From NCBI GenBank assembly GCA_020650975.1, contig JAIPMN010003712.1:1-26018 (forward strand): DNA of 26,018 bases, read 5' to 3'. The translations under genes were made by a program, and so were the position numbers. Below, in pieces: positions 11,201 to 19,900 of this stretch (position 1 is its first letter; the number at the start of each line of letters is the position of its first letter). The stretch comes from Apostichopus californicus (lineage: Eukaryota; Echinodermata; Holothuroidea; Aspidochirotida; Stichopodidae). The notes beneath the pieces were generated by a model. It made no database searches. It was not told where the DNA came from and saw nothing but the letters and a program-made list of their open reading frames with translations.

Positions 11201-13891
11201 CCATAGATAGCGCAGCGCTATCGATCGATGGCGCAAATCGGTCGATAGCGCATAACATATATACCAAACCGAATGTGGTTTATTTGGGTTCATGTGATAT
11301 TTTTTATTCGTTTTAGTCACCGTTATATATTTATTTCAACCTTTTGTTTGGTTAATAACTACTTCATTTCCTTGAATTATTCTCCCAGTCTGTTCCTTGT
11401 TCAGTAATTCTATATTTGTATTTTCTTAAAGGGAGACCAAAAAAAAAGAAAAAAAAAATACCGTAAGGGATCTGCATGTCTACTGCAAAAAAGTCCTGCG
11501 CAGCTGAAGTGTATAAAAATTAGAGAGTTGAACATTTCCATCTTAGCAGAAAGGTCAAAGGCAAACAGAGCTTATCTGTGGAGATGATCGTGACAGAACC
11601 ATACAATATAAAACCCTCTAGAAATTGCGTTGAAGCATTTGACTATTAAAGGCATTGAAGACTTACCTCAAACCGTGTGCGGCCATCTGAAAAAGTTAAC
11701 TTTCTGTTGCTTGCAAGTGACGTTTTGTTAGTGTCGCTACAAAATGCAGACAGTAATGAAACGTGATACCTTGTTATCTTTAGCTGGACCTGAGATGTCC
11801 ATCGCTGTATCGTTTATACACTGTGCTGTGGGTATTGGCCGCAGCTGTATGTACTGACTGTACCCTAGTGTCTAATTACCGAAGGTAGCAAGCTGTGTGT
11901 GTATTTTCTGGGATCGATGGTGGTGTCTAACATTTTTTTCGCAACTTCTCAATGTTAGGAAACCTAAAAGGTTTGAATCTAGCCATACAGTTGTTTCTCT
12001 TTAAGAAGTAGATATCACCAGTTTAATAGTATCTATTGCTACAGTCCCTGAGTTACATAAAAACATGTAAACACAGTCATACTTGACTACAGACAACAAG
12101 AGGTGAGTTGGTGTCCAAAGCTTCTTAGCCACATAGGTGTTTAGTGTGTCATACCTCTCAACAGAACTGTAGCACCAGTACTACACCCATGAGTACCCAT
12201 GAGTACAAGCTAGAAGTCCCATTGGTAGGAGGATGAGTACAAGGCTCCATGCATGAGTACTTAGTTTTATACTAGGGTTCTAAGTAATGTTACAAAATCC
12301 ATCAGGTAAAGTACAAGCAACTATGATAGAACATGTACAAGAGTACAGGAGTACAAGTATAGGAGTACACGAGTACAGGTTACCAGATGGTATGAGTACA
12401 CAAGTACATGAGTACACAAGTATAGGAGTACACAATTATAGGAGTACACGAGTACAGGCAACTATGGTGGTACGAGTACACTGGTACAGGCAATTATGAT
12501 AGTACAAGTACATGAGTACACAAGTATAGGAGTACACAATTATAGGAGTACAAGATTACAGGCAACTATGATAGTACGAGTACACAAGTACATGGGTACA
12601 CAAGTATGCAAGTACACAAGTATACAAGTACACAAGTATACGAGTACAGGCAACAATGATAGTACAAGTACATGAGTACACATGTGTTAAAGTACATGAG
12701 TACACAAGTATAGGAGTACACAAGTATACAAGTACACAAGTATAGGAGTACATGAGTACAGGCAACTATGATGGTACGAGTTCACTGGTACAGGCAACTA
12801 TGATTATAGTACCAGTACATGAGTACACGAGTACAGGCAACTATGATTGTATGTAGTACACAAGTACATGGGTATACAAGTATGCAAGTACACAAGTATA
12901 CGAGTACAGGCAACAATGATAGTACAAGTACATGAGTACACATGTATTAAAGTACACGAGTACAGGCAACTATGGTGGTATGAGTACACTGGTACAGGCA
13001 ATATGATAGTACAAGTACATGAGTACACAAGTATGCAAGTACATAAGTACAGGCAACTATGATAGTATGAGTACACAAGTACATGAGTACACAAGTATAT
13101 GAGTATACAAGTACACAAGATATTAGTACAGGCAACTATGATAGAACACATGCACCAGCTTGCTATGTGTCTGCTAATCAGACTGTACAAAGAGGGAAGG
13201 CCCTGCCACAATGCAAGCCTTTGAGTCAGTTTATAAAGCCTATATTCAACACAGTTTATGTCCATTTCCTTTTGCCAGTGTTTGTTGTCACATTGTTAAC
13301 CCTGACAATTCTTCCAGTTCCTGGTGTCGTCTTATTCACTTTGATATACATGAAGTCTTTTTTGAACACCTGTAAATCAAACCCATTTCCATACTGTTTC
13401 ACAATTCCCCCGAAAGAGGAAGTAAATATAATTCTTTGTAAAATGTGGTTGATTGATGACTCAGTCAGAGTGATCAATGATCAGATAGATAGATGTGTTT
13501 CAACTGTAGGTACACAGGGTACCAGTGGGGGTACACATGTGTACCAGTGGGGTTCTAAGCTGTCCCTAAGGACAAAAGCTGTTCTTTGAGGTTGACTGTT
13601 GGCCAAGCAGTGTAAACTTATCTTTCTTAATTGAATTTTAACTGTTTATCTCTATTGTTAAATTTGTTTGTTATTCATATTTCTCTTAATTGTCTTTATT
13701 TAATATCTTTTATTATCCTTGGGTCGGTAATTTTCTGTTCAGATGGGCCTCGAGGGAGATTAGCTTTTCGCCAACCTAGTCTTTTAACCCTCTTCAAAGA
13801 TTGTTGTAATAATAATAATAATAACAACAATAATAATAATAGTAATAATAATAATAATAGCAATAATAGTAATAATAATTATAATAATAAT

Positions 13892-13925
<34 letters not shown>

Positions 13926-16900
13926 TTAATAATAATAGTTATAATAATAATAATAGGTATAGTAATAGTAATAATAATAATAATAATAATAATAGTTATA
14001 ATAATAATAGGTATTGTAATAGTAATAATAATAATAATAATAGTTATAATAATAATAGGTATAATAATAGTACTAATAATAATCATAATAATAATAGTTA
14101 TAATATTAATAATAATAGTAATAATAGTTATAGCTTCCTTTATATCTTCATATCGATGTGACATTTTGTAACAAATTTAACAAATCACAGGGAAATACCA
14201 TGACCTGCTGATCTTTAAGAGAATGTCTAAAAGTAAGTGAGCTTGACATTTCGATCATAGCAGGATCTTCTGCTAGGATCAAAACGTCAGGCCCACTTAC
14301 TTTTACACATTCTCTTACAAAGGCTCTTTAATGGATAAGCAGTTTGCTAACAGTTTTTGTTTTATTTGATTTTGATTTGATTTTGATCTTTAAGTGAAAA
14401 AGGTCTATGAATCTCTACGGCTATTGAAAACCTGACCCATGATAGTCCAGTTTCTTTGTACCTTGTTTCAGTCTTTTTCTATCGGGGAGTGTGTGGAACT
14501 CAATAAAACATAAGTTTGCAGTTTCGAATGGGAGGAGTTTGATCCATCTATTAAGTTGTTTTTAGTCAAACATGCATTATTGGTATCTTAAAAGAAACTA
14601 CACATATATATTACAATACTTTAAAAAATTAATACTGCAGCCACTTCTTTCCACATGTCATGGAAAACATCTTTTTTTGTTCGTTCTCGCCATTAGTTCT
14701 ACGAAGTCTTGGACATCAAGTGTGCAACCTCCACCCTCAGTCTTGTCCTTAAAGGTCAAGGGTTACAACCTGCAGTGAAGGTATCAGTTACTGATGGAGT
14801 CTTGGATCTGGGCTATGTTCTTGCTGGAGAGGAACACACTGAAACATTCAAGGTGAGATTCTCTTCCATATTCATGAGTTATTTTATATTCATTGGTTCC
14901 TCTTGCATATTCATGAATCTTCCAGCATGAACACCTTATTAGCATAGTAAGGCTTCATTGTAAGGCAATATATCCTATATGAATAAAAGAACACACTGCC
15001 TATGGATATATCCCTCACAATGAGGCACATTTCCATGGATGTCTCCTCCCATGGATGTGGATAATTGGTTGGTCTGAATACTCTGGCTTTCTGGGAGACT
15101 AGGGACTGATCACATGATCAACAGCCTTGCATATTTTAAGTTGCCAACAGGAACCTGCATATGCAGTATATCGTCTACTGAAATAACTATAAACTAAGGT
15201 TAAAAGATAACATGTTTCCTTTCATCTTGTCTTCTCATTACAAACCAAACCTGTCACCTTTCCTGCTCCTAGCTTCCCATCTCTCACCCCCATGCCCACC
15301 TCTAACTCCCCTCCCCCTCCCCACTTTTTTAAAAATGAGACTGCGTTTGTTTTAGTAGACACTGAATAATCTCATTTTATCTGTCATTCGTTGTTTGTAA
15401 TTGTTGTTCCACTTTTCTCAACTCAAATTATTTTGTAATAGCCTCTTTGCGATGTACCAGCAACTAAACGTAAGAATGTATTGTCAATCAATACCCCTCC
15501 CCTCCTTCCGCCCCCCCCTCGCACCACCGTGCCATATGAAGTTTTTCTTTCTCCATTTTCCTGACAGCTTGAGAATTCTTCCACATTTGCCATCGATTAC
15601 AAGATCAATCTGGATAGCCTGACCAGCCACAAGACATCAAATCATTCCGAACTGCCAGTATTTATCACCAGGGACCAGACCCAACGACACTATGACATCG
15701 GTCCAGCTAACTACAATGGTAGAGGCGTGTTTGACTGTATTCCATGTCAGGGGACTCTTGAACCAGGTAAATAACAAAGTGTACAATACTAGATTCCTCA
15801 AAAGTAAGAGTACAAAGTCGTCAGGACTTGTGGTATGAGTACTTAAGTTTGCACTCGAGTGTACAAACTAGATTCCTCCAAATACCTCAAATAAGAGTAC
15901 AAATCCGTCAGGACTTGTAGTACAAGTACTTAAGTTTGCATTTGAGTGTACATACTTAATTCCTCTAAGTACCTCAAAGTAAGAGTACAAAAACATCATG
16001 ACTTGTAGTATGAGTACTTAAGTTTACACTTGAGTGTACAAACTAGATTCCTCAAATACCTCAAGTAAGAGTACAAAACCATCAGGACTAATAGTATGGG
16101 TACTTAAGTTTGCACTACAGTGTACATACTAAATTCCTCAAAGAACCTCAAGTAAGAGTACAAATCCATCAGGACTTGTAGTATGGGTACTTGAGTTTGC
16201 ATTTGAGTGTACATACTCAATTCTTCAGAGTACCTCAAGTGCAAGTACATATCCGTCAGGACTTGTAGTACGAGTACTTAAGGTTGCAATGGAGTGTACA
16301 TACAAGATTCCTCAAAGTACTTCAAGTAAGAGTACAAATCCATCAGGGTATATGAGTACAGGAAACTATTCCAGAATATGAGTACAAGAACAGACTCACT
16401 ACTAGCCTGACGGTATTGCATGGTGATTTTGCTTGTAGTTCCACCGATAGACACTGACCTAGTCGCCATACTTAAGTATCAAATTTGTAACCACCTTCGT
16501 GATTCCGAGCTTGAAAGTATATACATTCTTTAATGTAAACAGCTAAAATTGCTGACAACAGTGAAGCAAGGGAACAACAAGTATGTATTTGGTAGCCCCT
16601 TTCATATTTTCTTGAAATATTTCACCCATGTATTGGAATAATATTATAAACTACATTACTGCATATACGGATACATTTTTCTTTTCTATCGCCAGGCAAG
16701 AAAGCTGACGTATCTGTCACATTCCGACCAGACCATCCCAGCGAGCTCTTCGCAGATGTTGCCCGAATCGAGCTGTTTGGGAAACAAGAAGGTTACGTCC
16801 TTCAACTGAAGGGTGCTGCGAAAACCAAGATAATGTATGTCACAGGGGGGGATGAGATATCACCGAGAGTTGAGTCCTTAACTGTGACACCAATTATCGA

Positions 16901-19900
16901 GGAATCAGGTAAAATATCATCTTCTGTTTGTTTCTACATCTCATCTGGTATATATCTTACTTCAGTGTTAGCTCAGTGGTTAACGGCGAAGCCTTTCAAT
17001 CATAAGGTCCCAAGTTCGAGTCATTCTAAGATTAATGTATGTCGTCCAGTTACAGAGTTGTTGACAATTGACAATTCATAATCATGGATGTTAAATATGA
17101 ATCTAAGAGACTGACTTCGGTCAGCTTGCGGCTTTGATAAGCGAATGAGGCTTCTTCGCGAGTTCCTGCTTGCAGGAGGATCTCAAGTACATACATACAC
17201 GCACCTACACATACACACATACATTCACACGTACATATGCAAGTGATATATTTCCATGCACAACATTTTTTTAAATTTTATTTTATTTCACTTTTAATGT
17301 GTTTTATTGTCACCTGCATATGTTCTTTGAATAGAAATAATAATAATAATAATATCAATAATAATGAACATCTGTAATGCATTGGTATCCGTCAGAGAGA
17401 TTCTAATGGAACTGTGAAACAACAGTGAGAAAGGGCAAAACAAGTAACAGACAAAGAATAAGATATAAGAAAAGGTCAAAGGTCAATAAGAAGTCGTTTG
17501 AGTTCTAGAAACAGATGAGTTTTGAGGGTAGATTTGAATGACACATAAGAAGGAGAGAGCTTGATTAATTCAGGTAATTTGTTCCAAAGATGTGGGGCAG
17601 CAGAAACAAGACATCGGTTTTGCCCAGGACCTGTCAGTAGAGATGTTATTCCTAGACCACTGTTCACGAGGTGCACGATAAGGCTGATAATACTTATCTG
17701 CTTCTTTAATATAGTCTTATGATTAATACAAGATCTGGATTGTGGTAAACCACCTTTTAATACTCCCGTTATCTTCAACGGACATTTCGTTCCGTAATTT
17801 TTCCGCTTCACTGGACTTTTTCGCCTAATAGTTAGGATGAAGCATCGCAGAGTTGAAGTTTTATCTTCAAGTAGTTAGATCTTCTGAGGGTATTTTTTTT
17901 TGCTTCGATTGTTTTCAACGGAATAATACCTTTATTTTCAATTTTTTGTACATTAGCGGAAGTACCCCAGTCGGCTGCGATTCCTGTATTACTGACTTTC
18001 AGAGCTCTCAGTACTGAGGAAAAGACGCAACCAGCTACCAGACAGCTTAACGTTGGATGCGTGAGAACCATGGCCGTTAGTCAGAAAAAGGTACATTAAT
18101 CTCGCTCGGTATCTCGCTTGTTTGCAGTGGTGAAACCAAAACATTCAAAACAGGCTGTAGTTTACTTTTATAATATACCTCTTGTCATAACTTCCAGGAA
18201 GTTAGTTCCAAAAATATTTGCCATTCCTTACGGATGATTTGATAACTTCATTAAACTATAAAACCGTGACAGGAAATTGATATGAAACTCTTTCGTTGTT
18301 CTTTTCCTTTCAATTCTTCTCAGAACGGTGAATTTTTCTTTGATAACCTAAACACAGCCGCTGTGTTAGGGTTTCAAGTTGATCCGGTCAAGGGAATGGT
18401 CGATGCCGGAAATACAAAGAAAATCAACATCACATGGTCACCCCCAAAGGGACATAATGTAAGAAGCTCTTTTTGTAAACAATTGGATGTATCCTTATTT
18501 AGAGTTGCCAAAAATCCCAGCTATTCTTTGATCTGCTTTTTCCCGTTTCTTATTACCGTCTCCCCCCTTCCCCCCCCCCCCCTCCTACTCTATATTGTGT
18601 GTTCATCAATTTTTATTGGTACACATTTACATTAGACAGGACAAGTTAAGTAACCAAGCTATAAGGGAAAAAAAGAAAATTTGGAAGCAGAAATTAGATA
18701 AAGCCCTGATGAATATCAGTTTATAATTTCCTATAGGTTTTAAATGTTTAAGATAATTGCTTGCTAAGGCTACAATTTCTGTACAAGAGGGAAAGCACCT
18801 GAATAGGTCTAAAATATAACTATTTTTGTAAAGGGACATGAACTTGATTGAATCGGAAAGGGAAGTCCGATATGGTGTTGGAAATTTAAGTCGAGATCAA
18901 ACATATGTATCTGTGGATATATAGGTTGGATATTTAACCTAATCACACTTGTGAAGACTTCCCATTCACTTTCACTCAAAATAAAAAAATTAATAAAGAA
19001 AATAACAGGAACACATGGATTATGTGCATTTAACATAGGGTTATGTGATTAGCTTAACTTGTATAAAAGATTGATTCAAATTTACAATTTAATTGTTTCA
19101 TGGAAATAGTCTTGCATGATTATATATTATTGTAAATTCAGTTCTCCCACACACTCACTACATTCTCTGCATGTCGACCGACCACCTTTGCCCCCTCCCC
19201 CTCCCCCTCCTCCTCCCCCTCCCCCTCCCCCAGCATGATTTTACATTTTTGTAAATTCTGTTCTTCCCCACATCCACTCCATTCTCTCAATGTTGACCAA
19301 CAACCTCTCCCCCCCCCCCTTCCCCTCACCAACCCCAGGAAACTAGTAACCCAAACTCAATTGCATCCGGTAGAAAATCTCATTTGTTTAAAACATAATA
19401 CAAAAAGAAGTTGTTTGGATTTAAACTAAACGGATAATTTCAGGTATTAAGACTGTTGTGTCCAGGCAACTACTTGGCTGGCCTAGAGTTATAATTCATA
19501 CTTCAGATATCAACCCACCACCAATGGCTGCCTATAACTCCCTCCCTCAAAGATAATGGAAGGAAATGGCCTACGCTGCTGATTAAGCAGTGAGATACTG
19601 CTGCAGCAGACAAAAAAGAATAATATGTAAAACTTGATCAAATGTACGGCTTTTCATTCTAAAACATCGATCGGGTCTGGGAATAGTTTATCGGACATCA
19701 CACGGCAAAAAAATGCTAGTCAAAATGATAAAATTGCTAGATACAACTGCAAAGCTGTATCAAAGTTTTTCGTACACAGCAACATTTAGAATTATTTATA
19801 AGAGCTGACATTCGGAGCTTATGAAAGTGTGAAAATTTTGAACCCTGCTTAATTTGGCTTGTCAGTTGTTCGGTATATATTTACAATCTCTTTTACTTTG

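Noticed and set aside
12287..13265. Several open frames on both strands (up to 153 codons)
   Set aside because: They are translations of the GTAC array; the repeat simply lacks stop codons in several frames.
13083..13589. Open frame of 168 codons with hydrophobic stretch
   Set aside because: Starts in the GTAC array, no recognised domain, no splice context; lies in the middle of intron 9.
13631..14171. Poly-Asn and poly-Ile open frames
   Set aside because: AAT trinucleotide repeat read in different frames.
17832..18071. Minus-strand open frame of 79 codons
   Set aside because: Antisense shadow of exon 13, whose plus-strand reading fits the gene model and phases.
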